Source of the DNA: JBHHXR01 sp046757205
GTDB lineage: Bacteria > Pseudomonadota > Alphaproteobacteria > Rhodobacterales > Rhodobacteraceae
Reading direction: 5' to 3'
Length of the DNA: 17,256 nt
NCBI GenBank assembly: GCA_046757205.1
Contig: JBHHXR010000044.1
Span: 1-17,256, forward strand
Part shown: positions 7,272 through 14,586 of the stretch, piece by piece
Position numbering within the stretch: the first letter of the stretch is position 1
Layout: every line of letters starts with the position of its first letter
Made by a program: the position numbers and the translations under genes
Notes under the pieces: generated by a model
Databases searched by the model: none
Told to the model about the DNA's origin: nothing
Seen by the model: the letters and a program-made list of their open reading frames with translations, nothing else

Positions 7272-8858
7272 TCATTTGACCGCGAATTGCTTCGCCAGCC
7301 CGTTCTGCACCCAGATTTCCATCGCCTTCTTCTCCGCCGAGGCTGCGGCGTTCGCCCACGCTTCGGAGGCGTCGGGTCCGCGCAGGCGCATGCGCTGGTC
7401 AAGCTCGTCGCGCAGGCTGATGCCGCCGGCATCGCCGGCCGCCGCCGCCACCGTCGCCAGAAGGTAGGCCCGGACGTAGGAGCGCGGCGCTCCGTCGCCG
7501 GTGAGATACTGCAGCGTCAGCACACGCAGCGCGTTCAGATCGCCGGAACGCAGGGCCGCCGAAATGGTGTTGTCGCGCCAGCTCTTGAGCACGTTGTTCT
7601 GCGCTGCCAGGGCATCGGCTGTGCTGATCCGTCCTTCGATCCGGTCGATCAGTCCGAGCGCGTGTTCCGCGCCGCTCGCGCCGGCTGCGACGGCGAAGGC
7701 GTAGGCGGTTGTCGGGTCGCTGTCCTGCAGCGCCGTCGCCGCCTGCATGGCCGCTTCCGGATTTCCCGTGGCGGCCAGGGGTTGCAGAAGCTGGCGGCCG
7801 CGTTCAACCGACCTTGGGGCGCCGATGCCGGTGGTGAGCGCGGTGCCCGCCGCCAGCCGCTGCGCCGGGGTCAGCTTGTCGGGTTCCGACAGGGCGGTGG
7901 AAAGGACCTCGGGCGGGAGCACCGACCGCTGGCGTTTCGAGCCGTGCCCGACCAGCGGCTGCAGGTCGGCGAACAGTTGCCCGACATTCTGCACGCTGTC
8001 CTCGTTCAACCACACGCTCTTTTGCGGCGTGATGTTGACGGCAATCCGCCCGCCCTCGGTCAGAAACCGGGTCACTTCGGTGCCGGCGGAGTCGATGAAC
8101 GCGCTTTGCGCCTCGTTCAGCGACCCGCCGCTGGCCTGCGCCAGGGCCTGGCTGAGATTGGTCGTCAGAACCAGCGCGGCGGTGTTCGGGTCGCGCAGTT
8201 CCTGCGGTAGCAGCGGGGTGGCGCGCTGACGCAGCCCGGCATCCTCGAAGGTCGCCTCGGCGCTTGCCAGGCTTACCACCGGAACCGGGTCCGAACCGTC
8301 GAGGTTGTCGATCCACGCGTAATCCATGAAGGCCGTCACGTCGAGCACGCCGGCACTGGGCAAATTGGCGTGCAGCGCGACGTCGAGCGAGGACGGGCCG
8401 GGCCGGTAGTCGAAAGTGGCGAACAGCCGGTCAACGTCGATCGACTTGTAGCCGATACTGCCAAGGATGGCGCGCGGCTGCGGCGGAATACAGGCGGAAT
8501 CGGCCCGGACGCCCAGCATGTCGATCTTGAGTGTCCGGTGGTCCCACTTGGTGATCGGCGCGCCGGACAGCACCATGCGCGTCGCCGAAACACGGCAGTT
8601 CCTGTCGCGGTCCCACGGCATTTCCGGCCACAGCGTCACGTCGCTGAGAGCGACCTGTCCGGCCAGAAGGTCGCCGGAAATGTGGCCGTAGGTCAGGTCA
8701 ACCTGGCTTCGTAGGGCCATGACGCCAGTTTGCACCAGCGCTTGCATGATGCGCTCGCCGGTGATGTATTCCCACAACGAGGGCCGCGTGTCGCTGCTTT
8801 GCGCCGCAGCGGGAAGGGCGATGCCCGCGCAGATAGCCGTTACAAGTAGATGTTTCAT
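7272..8858 (-). CDS. Exported protein of unknown function with C-terminal Sel1/TPR-like helices
   Basis: I cannot assign a function to this 528-residue protein. It starts with a clear Sec signal peptide (MKHLLVTAICAGIALPAAAQ, cleavage near residue 20) and has no other membrane segment, so it should be periplasmic. The N-terminal half (about 25-300) is beta-rich. One segment, GHISGDLLAGQVALSDVTL (about 58-76), resembles the repeating groove motif of AsmA-like envelope proteins; this is a weak impression, not a family call. The C-terminal half (about 330-515) looks like alpha-solenoid repeats: AAGTALTTGIGAPRSVERG and YLTGDGAPRSYVRAYLLA have the spacing of Sel1-like units. Cys88 and Cys123 could form a disulfide. 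The ATG has GGGAG seven bases upstream. It lies 66 bases after pgk and before the aldolase, all on one strand, so it is probably co-transcribed with glycolytic genes. Confidence 0.85.
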   Translation of the reverse strand: MKHLLVTAICAGIALPAAAQSSDTRPSLWEYITGERIMQALVQTGVMALRSQVDLTYGHISGDLLAGQVALSDVTLWPEMPWDRDRNCRVSATRMVLSGAPITKWDHRTLKIDMLGVRADSACIPPQPRAILGSIGYKSIDVDRLFATFDYRPGPSSLDVALHANLPSAGVLDVTAFMDYAWIDNLDGSDPVPVVSLASAEATFEDAGLRQRATPLLPQELRDPNTAALVLTTNLSQALAQASGGSLNEAQSAFIDSAGTEVTRFLTEGGRIAVNITPQKSVWLNEDSVQNVGQLFADLQPLVGHGSKRQRSVLPPEVLSTALSEPDKLTPAQRLAAGTALTTGIGAPRSVERGRQLLQPLAATGNPEAAMQAATALQDSDPTTAYAFAVAAGASGAEHALGLIDRIEGRISTADALAAQNNVLKSWRDNTISAALRSGDLNALRVLTLQYLTGDGAPRSYVRAYLLATVAAAAGDAGGISLRDELDQRMRLRGPDASEAWANAAASAEKKAMEIWVQNGLAKQFAVK

Positions 8859-8924
8859 CTCAAATCTCCCTGTTTGACGGCCGCATTGTAACAGGAAAAC
8901 CGGGAGATCCGGAGAAAAACCGTG

Positions 8925-10115
8925 CTATTCCTCCAGCGCTGCGACACCAGGTAGCGCCTTGCCTTCCAGCCATTCCAGGAACGCACCGCCCGCCGTGGAG
9001 ACGTAGGAAAAGTCCTTGCCCGCACCGCTGCCGTTGAGCGCCGCCACCGTGTCGCCGCCGCCGGCGACGGACAGCAGGCTTCCCTGGCGCGTCAGTTTCG
9101 CCGCATGCAGCGCAGCGGCGTCGGTCGCCGCGTTGAAGGGCGGGATTTCGAAGGCGCCGAGGGGGCCGTTCCAGACCAGCGTCCTGGCACCGGAAAACAC
9201 CGCCTTGATGCGTTCCACCGTGGCCGGGCCCGCGTCGAGGATCATGGCGTCCGGCGGGCAGGCGTCCGCGGCCACGGTTTCGCTGTCGGCGCCGGCCCTG
9301 AATTCGCGGGCCACCACGGCATCGAGCGGCAGGACCAGTTCACAGTTCCCGGTCCGCGCGCGCGACATGATTTCCCGCGCCGTACCGGCCAGGTCGTGCT
9401 CGCACAGTGACTTGCCGACGTCGATGCCGCGCGCGGCGAGAAACGTGTTCGCCATGCCGCCGCCGATGATCATGCTGTCGACCCGGGCGATGAGGTTGCC
9501 CAGAAGGTCGAGCTTGGTGGAAACCTTGGCGCCGCCGACCACCGCGACCACCGGGCGTTCCGGCTTCGCCAGCGCTTTCTCCAGCGCCTCGAGTTCAGAC
9601 TGCATCAGCCGCCCGGCGCAGGCCGGAAGAAGGCGCGCCAGAGCGTCGGTGGAAGCATGCGCGCGGTGGGCGGCGGAGAACGCGTCGTTGCAGTAGACGT
9701 CGCCCAGTACCGCCAGTTCCGCCGCGAAGCCCGGGTCGTTCTGCTCCTCGCCCTTGTGAAAACGCGTGTTTTCCAGGAGCAGCACGTCGCCCGCGGCAAG
9801 GCGGTCGACCGCGCCCCGCGCCTCCGGACCGATGCAGTCCGGCGCGAAGGCGACATTGGTTCCAAATGCCTCGCGCAACGCCGGCAGGGTGATGGACAGG
9901 CTCATCTCCGGCACCATCCTGCCTTTCGGGCGTCCGAAATGGGCGAGAAGGACAGGTCTTCCACCATTTGCCAGAATATCGCGGATCGTGGGGGCGATGC
10001 GTTCGATCCGGGTCGTGTCGGTGACCTTTCCATGATCGACAGGCACGTTGATATCGACCCGTGTCAGAACCGTCCTGCCCGTCAGGTCCATGTCGTCGAG
10101 TGTTTTCCAGGTCAT
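8925..10115 (-). CDS. pgk: Phosphoglycerate kinase
   Basis: This enzyme transfers phosphate between 1,3-bisphosphoglycerate and ADP in glycolysis, and in reverse in gluconeogenesis or carbon fixation. The 396-residue length is normal. The PGK signature RVDINVPVDHGKVTDTTRI begins at residue 19. The substrate-binding HFGRPKG (about 59-65) and ENTRFHKGEE follow. The nucleotide-binding lobe has VVGGAKVSTKLDLL, GGGMANTFL and WNGPLGAFE, and ends with the signature GGGDTVAAL. The ATG gives the usual N-terminus just ahead of the first strand, though its ribosome site is not strong. It lies 16 bases downstream of the 47-codon ORF and in the same direction as transketolase. In many related clusters gapA sits just upstream of pgk; here it does not. 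Confidence 0.97.
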   Translation of the reverse strand: MTWKTLDDMDLTGRTVLTRVDINVPVDHGKVTDTTRIERIAPTIRDILANGGRPVLLAHFGRPKGRMVPEMSLSITLPALREAFGTNVAFAPDCIGPEARGAVDRLAAGDVLLLENTRFHKGEEQNDPGFAAELAVLGDVYCNDAFSAAHRAHASTDALARLLPACAGRLMQSELEALEKALAKPERPVVAVVGGAKVSTKLDLLGNLIARVDSMIIGGGMANTFLAARGIDVGKSLCEHDLAGTAREIMSRARTGNCELVLPLDAVVAREFRAGADSETVAADACPPDAMILDAGPATVERIKAVFSGARTLVWNGPLGAFEIPPFNAATDAAALHAAKLTRQGSLLSVAGGGDTVAALNGSGAGKDFSYVSTAGGAFLEWLEGKALPGVAALEE

Positions 10116-10131
10116 GCCCGCCCCCGCAGTT

Positions 10132-10275
10132 CTAGCGCCAAAACGCCATCCAATCGATCAGCCGCCAGAACTGTCGGCCGGCAAACACCGTGCCGTCACC
10201 GCCGTTCGCCAGCCAGTCAAGTCCGAACGCCAGCACCAAACAGACCGCAATCCAGAAGGCGGCGCGATTGTTCAT
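10132..10275 (-). CDS. 47-residue membrane ORF between tkt and pgk
   Basis: A short open frame with ATG at 10273-10275 and TAG at 10132-10134. It encodes one hydrophobic segment (about 7-18, FWIAVCLVLAFG) followed by a Trp-rich tail containing FWRLIDWMAFW. The predicted product is a single-pass inner-membrane protein with an amphipathic aromatic end. It starts 18 bases after the transketolase stop and ends 16 bases before the pgk start, so it is packed into the operon like a real gene. Its ribosome site is weak (GGTGC), and translational coupling to tkt is possible. I know no function for it. It occupies the position where gapA might be expected in this kind of cluster. Confidence 0.6.
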   Translation of the reverse strand: MNNRAAFWIAVCLVLAFGLDWLANGGDGTVFAGRQFWRLIDWMAFWR

Positions 10276-10293
10276 TTTGGCGCACCCATGGAG

Positions 10294-12312
10294 CTACAGC
10301 AGGGCTTCGACCTTTGCCGCGACGGCCTCCGCCGTGATGCCGAAATGGGCGTAGAGGTCCTTGATCGGCGCCGACGCCCCGAAACCTTGCATGCCGACGA
10401 AGTCCGACCGCTTGCCGTTTCCGCGCTCGCCGCACAGCCAGGCATCCCAGCCGAAACGCATGCCCGCCTCGATGCCTACGCGAACCGCTCCGCCGGGCAG
10501 AACGCGGCGGCGATAGGCCGGGTCCTGCGCCGCGAAGAGCTCCCAGCAGGGCAGGGAGACGACGCGGGTGCCGATCCCGCGCGACTCCAGATCGGCCTTC
10601 GCCGCCAGCGCGATTTCGATTTCGGAACCGGTGGCAATGAGGATCGCCCGCCGCTGGTTCTCCGCCTCGGCCAGAACGTAGCCGCCGAGCGCCGTCAGGT
10701 TCTTCGATTTGTGCTGCGTCCGCACCGTCGGCAGCCCCTGCCGCGTGAGAGCCAGCACCGTCGGTGTGGCTCTTGACGACAGCGCGACCTCCCAGGCTTC
10801 GGCGGTCTCCACGGTGTCGGCAGGCCGTATCACGTTCAGGTTGGGCGTGGCGCGCAGCATGGCGAGGTGTTCGACCGGCTGGTGCGTCGGCCCGTCCTCG
10901 CCCAGCCCGATGGAATCGTGCGTCAACACGTAGGTGACGGGAACGCCCATCAATGCCGAGAGCCGCACCGCCCCGCGGGCGTAATCGGCGAACACGAGGA
11001 AGGTGCCGCCATAGGGTTTCACGCCGCCGTGCAGCGCCATGCCGTTCATCGCCGCCGCCATGGCGTGTTCGCGGATGCCGTAGTAGACGTAGCGGCCCTT
11101 GCGGTTTTCGGCGTCGAAGGTTCCAAGCCCGGCGGTCAGCGTGTTGTTCGAGCCGGTCAGGTCGGCGGAGCCGCCGATGGTCTCGGGCGTGACCGGGTTG
11201 ACCGCCGCCAGCACATTCTCCGAGGCCTTGCGGGTGGCGACCCTGGGCCGCTCGAAAGCGGCGGCTTTCTTGATCGCCTTTATCGTGGCCGACAGCCGTT
11301 TCGGCGCCTCTCCACCGACGACGCGGGCGAACTCGCGTTGTTTGTTGTCCGACAGCGCCGCCAGGCGGCTTTCCCACTCGGCGCGAGCCTGCGCGCCGCG
11401 CGATCCGACGGCTTCCCACGCCGCCTTGATGTCGGCGGGGATGACGAAGGGCGGGTGCGGCCAGCCGTAGACCTCGCGCACCCTGGCGATCTCGTCCTCG
11501 CCCAGCGGCGCGCCGTGGGCCTTGGCGCTGTCCTGCTTGGCGGGCGAGCCGAAACCGATATGGGTGCGGCAGGCGATGAGCGATGGCAACGGGGATTTCC
11601 GCGCCTCCGACAGCGCCCGGTCGATCGCCGCCGGATCGTGGCCGTCGCAGCCCGTGACGTGCCAGCCGGCGGCCGCGAACCGCGCCTTCTGGTCGGTGAC
11701 GTCGGAGAGCGCGATCTCGCCGTCGATGGAGATGCCGTTGTTGTCCCACAGAACAATCAGTTTCGACAATTGCTGCCTGCCCGCCAGACCGATCGCCTCG
11801 TGGCTGATCCCCTCCATCAGGCAACCGTCGCCGGCGATGACGTAGGTGCGGTGATCGACGACGCGTTTTCCGAAGCGGGCAGCCATCGAGGCCTCGGCCA
11901 TGGCCATTCCCACGGCATTGGCGATGCCCTGGCCAAGCGGTCCGGTCGTTGTTTCGATGCCCGGTGCGTGGCCGTATTCCGGATGGCCGGCGGTCCTTGA
12001 GCGGAACTGACGGAAATTGCGGATCTCCTCGATCGTCATGCCGGGATAGCCGGTCAGATAAAGCAGCCCGTAAAGCAGCATGGAGCCATGCCCGGCCGAC
12101 AGCACGAACCGGTCCCGGTCGGGCCAGTCGGGCGCCGATGCGTCGAATTTCAGATGTTTCCCGAACAGTACGGTGGCCATGTCGGCGGTGCCCATGGGCA
12201 TCCCGGGGTGGCCGGAATTGGCGGCCTGTACGGCGTCCATCGCCAGCACGCGCAGTGCCGTCGCCTTCGACCAGTGATCGGGGTGGTTCTGTCGGATTTG
12301 CGGGATTTCCAC
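10294..12312 (-). CDS. tkt: Transketolase
   Basis: This ThDP- and Mg-dependent enzyme moves two-carbon ketol units between sugar phosphates in the pentose phosphate or Calvin-type pathways. From the GTG at 12310-12312 it is 672 residues, the usual family length. Landmarks are ANSGHPGMPMG (about 31-41), TTTGPLGQGIANAVG (about 121-135) and the ThDP motif starting GDGCLMEGISHEA (161-173) and ending WDNNGISIDG (189-198). Later segments are the catalytic-glutamate YGIREHAMAAAMNG and THDSIGLGEDGPTHQPVEHLA. I chose the GTG because GAGGG (12321-12317) lies four bases upstream. The frame stays open to 12465, but the extra 51 residues would be unlike transketolase. It heads the tkt - small ORF - pgk - exported protein series and is divergent from the zapA pair. 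Confidence 0.96.
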   Translation of the reverse strand: MEIPQIRQNHPDHWSKATALRVLAMDAVQAANSGHPGMPMGTADMATVLFGKHLKFDASAPDWPDRDRFVLSAGHGSMLLYGLLYLTGYPGMTIEEIRNFRQFRSRTAGHPEYGHAPGIETTTGPLGQGIANAVGMAMAEASMAARFGKRVVDHRTYVIAGDGCLMEGISHEAIGLAGRQQLSKLIVLWDNNGISIDGEIALSDVTDQKARFAAAGWHVTGCDGHDPAAIDRALSEARKSPLPSLIACRTHIGFGSPAKQDSAKAHGAPLGEDEIARVREVYGWPHPPFVIPADIKAAWEAVGSRGAQARAEWESRLAALSDNKQREFARVVGGEAPKRLSATIKAIKKAAAFERPRVATRKASENVLAAVNPVTPETIGGSADLTGSNNTLTAGLGTFDAENRKGRYVYYGIREHAMAAAMNGMALHGGVKPYGGTFLVFADYARGAVRLSALMGVPVTYVLTHDSIGLGEDGPTHQPVEHLAMLRATPNLNVIRPADTVETAEAWEVALSSRATPTVLALTRQGLPTVRTQHKSKNLTALGGYVLAEAENQRRAILIATGSEIEIALAAKADLESRGIGTRVVSLPCWELFAAQDPAYRRRVLPGGAVRVGIEAGMRFGWDAWLCGERGNGKRSDFVGMQGFGASAPIKDLYAHFGITAEAVAAKVEALL

Positions 12313-12379
12313 TGTGCCCTCAATGTTTAGCAGGGGTGGCGCCGTGCCCGGCGGGCGGGCGGCGACTCTGATGGCGGCA

Positions 12380-12407
12380 CTGTTAACAGGCTGCGGAAAG
12401 CGGTCAA
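12380..12407 (-). promoter_or_regulatory. Candidate promoter for transketolase
   Basis: The minus strand has TTGACC (12407-12402) followed 16 bases on by TAACAG (12385-12380). The start would be near 12373, with a leader of about 60 bases. The -35 is strong and the -10 matches three of six. It lies in the 221-base divergent gap (12313-12533), where I see no convincing plus-strand promoter for the zapA pair and no other structured element. Confidence 0.35.
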
Positions 12408-12533
12408 GTTCGCGGCCGGCCGAAATGTCATTCAAAGGCGCGGCAAAACGCGCTAGACAGGTCACGATTTATGGGGAAATCCGGCCGTATCGCGATTCGG
12501 CCCGTAATCGGTATGCAACAGACAAGGGCTGAC

Positions 12534-12785
12534 ATGACAGACCTGATGAAAATCGAAGAGAGGCTGGCGCTGGCGCTGACACGCATCCGCGACGCGGCCG
12601 CCTCGGGGCAGGACAACAAGGACGCCGAGGCGCTGGCGGCGCAGCTCGATCGCAGCCGGGCGAAATCCGAGGCGCTCGCGCGCGAGCTGTCCGAGCTCAA
12701 GTCGCTGCGGCGGCGCGAGGCCGACGAGCTGGACAAGCTGATCGCCCAGTTGTCGCCGCTGCTGGGGGAGGCGCAGAATGCCTGA
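12534..12785 (+). CDS. Short coiled-coil protein (DUF4164-like) upstream of zapA
   Basis: This 83-residue protein is nearly all heptad-patterned helix (about 30-75, with EALAAQLDRSRAKSEALARE then LSELKSLRRREADELDKLIA). It has no signal peptide or membrane segment. Small coiled-coil proteins of this sort commonly precede zapA in alphaproteobacteria, and a role with ZapA is plausible but inferred. I chose the ATG at 12534 because AGGG precedes it by five bases. In-frame ATGs at 12471, 12513 and 12546 are possible, and the two upstream ones would add residues that do not look helical. Its stop overlaps the zapA start by eight bases, so the two are translationally coupled. The DUF label is from memory of family and context and is less certain than the coding call. 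Confidence 0.8.
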   Translation: MTDLMKIEERLALALTRIRDAAASGQDNKDAEALAAQLDRSRAKSEALARELSELKSLRRREADELDKLIAQLSPLLGEAQNA

Positions 12786-13179
12786 AGTCAACGTGGAGAT
12801 CGGAGAGCGGAAATTCGCCGTCGTCTGCGACGAGGGCGAGGAGACGCACCTGCTGGCGGCGGCGCAGCTTCTGAACGACGAGGCGATGTCGCTGAAGGAT
12901 TCGATCGGCCGGGTGCCGGAAAGCCGCATGCTGCTGATGGCCGGACTGATGCTTTCGGACAAGACCATCGGCCTCGCCTGGCAGCTTCAGGCTGCCGAGG
13001 AGCGCGTCAAGCAGCTCGAGGAGCGGCTGAAGAGCGCCGAAGCCAGAATGGCCGTCATGGGCAAGGAAACCGGCCGCGCGACCCAACCGCAGCCTCAGGC
13101 GGCGCTGACGTTGCTGGAACGACTGGCCTCGGAGGTGGAGGCCATCGCCGGCGAACTGGAAGCACGCGCCGCCGGTTGA
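12778..13179 (+). CDS. zapA: Cell division protein ZapA
   Basis: ZapA binds FtsZ in the cytoplasm and cross-links or stabilises the Z-ring. The 133-residue protein has the ZapA globular head (about 1-45, starting MPEVNVEIGERKFAVVCDEG and including HLLAAAQLLNDE). The long dimerising helix follows (about 50-95; RMLLMAGLMLSDKTIGLAWQ, then AAEERVKQLEERLKSAEARM). A further C-terminal helical extension (about 105-132) makes it longer than the roughly 100-residue enterobacterial form. It overlaps the preceding coiled-coil gene by eight bases. It ends only 18 bases from the convergent glutaredoxin gene, so there is no room for the 6S RNA gene often found next to zapA. Confidence 0.92.
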   Translation: MPEVNVEIGERKFAVVCDEGEETHLLAAAQLLNDEAMSLKDSIGRVPESRMLLMAGLMLSDKTIGLAWQLQAAEERVKQLEERLKSAEARMAVMGKETGRATQPQPQAALTLLERLASEVEAIAGELEARAAG

Positions 13180-13185
13180 TCAACC
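13174..13185. other. 12-bp perfect palindrome at the zapA stop in a convergent junction
   Basis: GGTTGATCAACC is a perfect palindrome spanning the zapA TGA. It lies inside a larger GCCGG...CCGGC pairing that reaches into the 18-base gap before the convergent glutaredoxin stop. It could act as a bidirectional transcript end, but neither strand has a U-tract, so this is weak. Confidence 0.3.
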
Positions 13186-13197
13186 TGCGCCGGCCGG

Positions 13198-13563
13198 TCA
13201 GCCGTTGGCTTCCCGGATCTTGTCGGCGGCGTCCTTATCGAAGGGGACGTTCTTTTCGGCCAGAAGCTGGTCAAGCTCGCCGGACAGCGTCATTTCCGTG
13301 ATGATGTCGCAACCGCCGACGAATTCGCCCTTGACGTAGAGCTGCGGGATCGTCGGCCAGTCGGAAAATTCCTTGATCCCCTGGCGGATCGCGTCGTCTT
13401 CCAGCACGTTCACGTCCTTGAAGGGGACACCCATGTAGTTCAGCACGCCCGCGACGCGGGATGAAAACCCGCATTGCGGCATCTGCGCCGTGCCCTTCAT
13501 GAAGAGAACGACGTCGTTGCTCTCGACCTCGGACCTGATCAGGTCATGTGCCGGATTTGTCAT
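13198..13563 (-). CDS. grxD: Monothiol CGFS glutaredoxin (Grx4 type)
   Basis: CGFS glutaredoxins bind a [2Fe-2S] cluster at a dimer interface with glutathione. They pass it on or share it with BolA proteins. The 121-residue sequence has the glutathione-contacting MKGTAQMPQCGFS (about 22-34, active Cys31) and the cis-proline segment WPTIPQLYVKGEFVGGCDI (69-87). The ATG at 13561-13563 has AGAGGAA five bases upstream and gives the normal N-terminus. An in-frame extension to 13689 would add 42 implausible residues. It follows bolA and a 29-codon ORF on the same strand, which supports the BolA-Grx partnership. The C-terminus (about 103-121, ending KIREANG) runs slightly beyond the core domain. Confidence 0.96.
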   Translation of the reverse strand: MTNPAHDLIRSEVESNDVVLFMKGTAQMPQCGFSSRVAGVLNYMGVPFKDVNVLEDDAIRQGIKEFSDWPTIPQLYVKGEFVGGCDIITEMTLSGELDQLLAEKNVPFDKDAADKIREANG

Positions 13564-13667
13564 CTGAGTTCCTCTGTTAGCTGCATGCCGGCGGGCTTTG
13601 CCGCGCCTGTTCCCCAAAATCGTCCGCCGAGCGCTCCGTCGTTCCCGGATACCATTGCGCAAGCCCG

Positions 13668-13757
13668 CTACGCCGGCGTCTTCCACCACGTGCCCTCGGC
13701 ACCACGAAAAACAAACATGGCGATCGTCGCGCCGATGACAAGGGCAAGGGCCCGCAT
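13668..13757 (-). CDS. 29-residue membrane ORF coupled to bolA
   Basis: The open frame starts with ATG at 13755-13757, sharing one base with the bolA stop (TGATG), and ends with TAG at 13668-13670. The product has one hydrophobic stretch (about 3-17, ALALVIGATIAMFVF) and a short tail, RGAEGTWWKTPA. A one-base stop-start overlap is typical of translational coupling, and this is the main reason to call it. Its codon use is compatible with the neighbours. I know no family for it. It is short enough to be chance, so the call is tentative. The 104 bases between it and grxD hold nothing else visible. Confidence 0.45.
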   Translation of the reverse strand: MRALALVIGATIAMFVFRGAEGTWWKTPA

Positions 13758-13999
13758 CAGTCGGGCGCCTTGGTAGTCAGCGCCAGCGCGTGCAACTCGC
13801 CGGCCGGGCCGTCCATCCTGCCTTGCAGCGCGGCGTAGACCATGCGTTGCTGCTGCACCCGGTTCTTGCCGCGAAACTCCTCGGCCACAACCTCGGCGGC
13901 GTAGTGGTTGCCGTCGCCCGCGAGGTCCTTGATGGTGATCTTTGCTGTCGGAAAGGCGGCGCGGATCAGGCTCTCGATTTCATGGGCTTCGATGGCCAT
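13757..13999 (-). CDS. BolA family protein
   Basis: This small cytoplasmic protein is expected to bind a [2Fe-2S] cluster together with the CGFS glutaredoxin encoded just downstream. The 80-residue sequence fits the single BolA domain: an N-terminal helix (EAHEIESLIRAAFP), a strand region with ITIKDLAGDGNHYAAEVVAEEF, and the C-terminal RVQQQRMVYAALQGRM segment. The His in GDGNHY (about His32) is the conserved candidate ligand of the BolA2/IbaG-type subgroup. The ATG at 13997-13999 has GAGGAGA upstream; a longer frame to 14116 adds residues unlike BolA. The short length and motif suggest the IbaG/BolA2 type rather than E. coli BolA itself. The 123 bases upstream (14000-14122) show nothing recognisable. 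Confidence 0.9.
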   Translation of the reverse strand: MAIEAHEIESLIRAAFPTAKITIKDLAGDGNHYAAEVVAEEFRGKNRVQQQRMVYAALQGRMDGPAGELHALALTTKAPD

Positions 14000-14122
14000 G
14001 CGGGGTCTCCTCGGATTCGGGGCAAGATGTAGAGCGCAACTGCGGGCAGTGCAAGACCGCCGGAGCAACGGCGTCATCGCCAGCGCTGTCGGGACGCGGC
14101 CGTGCCGCCTCGCCAAGCCGTG

Positions 14123-14575
14123 TCAGCCGGACAGTCCGGCCAATTCGGCCGAGAGCGCCCGCGCGTCGGCAACGGTTTTCCGCAGCGCCGCCAGTTTCGC
14201 GACATCGGTGGAACCGCCGGGTTTGGCGTTCAGGATCGCGTCGATCCGCGCTCCGGTGGCGTCGTCGACCGTGCCGAGTTTGGTTTTCTGCTGCAGGATG
14301 GTGAATTTCAGCTTTGCCAGTTCGCGGCGCAGCTTCTCGATTTCCGCCCGCACGGCGGCGGTATCCGCGGCGACGCCGGCCTGTTCCTGACGCAGCGCCG
14401 CGTTCTCCGCCTGCGCTGCTGCGACGGCCTGCTCGCGTTCATCGACACGGGCCTGGTATCCGCCGCCGGCCACCCCGGCAACCCCCGAGAAGAACCCGCC
14501 CTCGGCGGGATCGCCCGTTGTCTTGCAGGCAGATGTCAGGGCGCTCAGTGCGGCCAGCAGGACGAGGCTGCGCAT
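14123..14575 (-). CDS. Small putative lipoprotein with glycine-rich segment and coiled coil
   Basis: This 150-residue protein is of unknown function. It starts with a short signal sequence ending LTSAC (Cys17), compatible with a lipobox, although Thr at -3 is unusual. A glycine-rich stretch, GFFSGVAGVAGGGY (27-40), resembles a minimal glycine zipper. A long coiled coil follows (about 44-100: ERE, AENAALRQEQ, then RAEIEKLRRELAKLK), and then a final helix (about 125-148). The ATG has AGGAGA seven bases upstream. It starts 11 bases after the stop of the larger glycine-zipper lipoprotein, so it is the third gene of the caspase unit. Its layout (lipobox, Gly segment, coiled coil) repeats that of the second gene on a smaller scale, which hints at a related structural role. 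Confidence 0.8.
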   Translation of the reverse strand: MRSLVLLAALSALTSACKTTGDPAEGGFFSGVAGVAGGGYQARVDEREQAVAAAQAENAALRQEQAGVAADTAAVRAEIEKLRRELAKLKFTILQQKTKLGTVDDATGARIDAILNAKPGGSTDVAKLAALRKTVADARALSAELAGLSG

Positions 14576-14586
14576 ATCGTGTTCTC

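Noticed and set aside
8859..8924. Terminator between pgk and the exported protein gene
   Set aside because: The CCGG-based pairing is too short and no U-tract follows, so read-through is likely.
10217..11824. 535-codon second frame within transketolase
   Set aside because: It is a shadow of the transketolase frame with low-complexity Arg/Gly content, and no ribosome site supports it.
12471..12533. Longer starts (ATG at 12471 or 12513) for the coiled-coil gene before zapA
   Set aside because: The ATG at 12534 has the better ribosome site, and the extra residues do not continue the helical pattern.
13180..13197. 6S RNA gene downstream of zapA
   Set aside because: Only 18 bases separate the two convergent stop codons.
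6160..13626. Shared 14-base string TCCCCAAAATCGTC at about 6160 and 13613
   Set aside because: About one such coincidence is expected in a window of this size on both strands. Only the first copy forms a hairpin, so there is no evidence of a repeat family.
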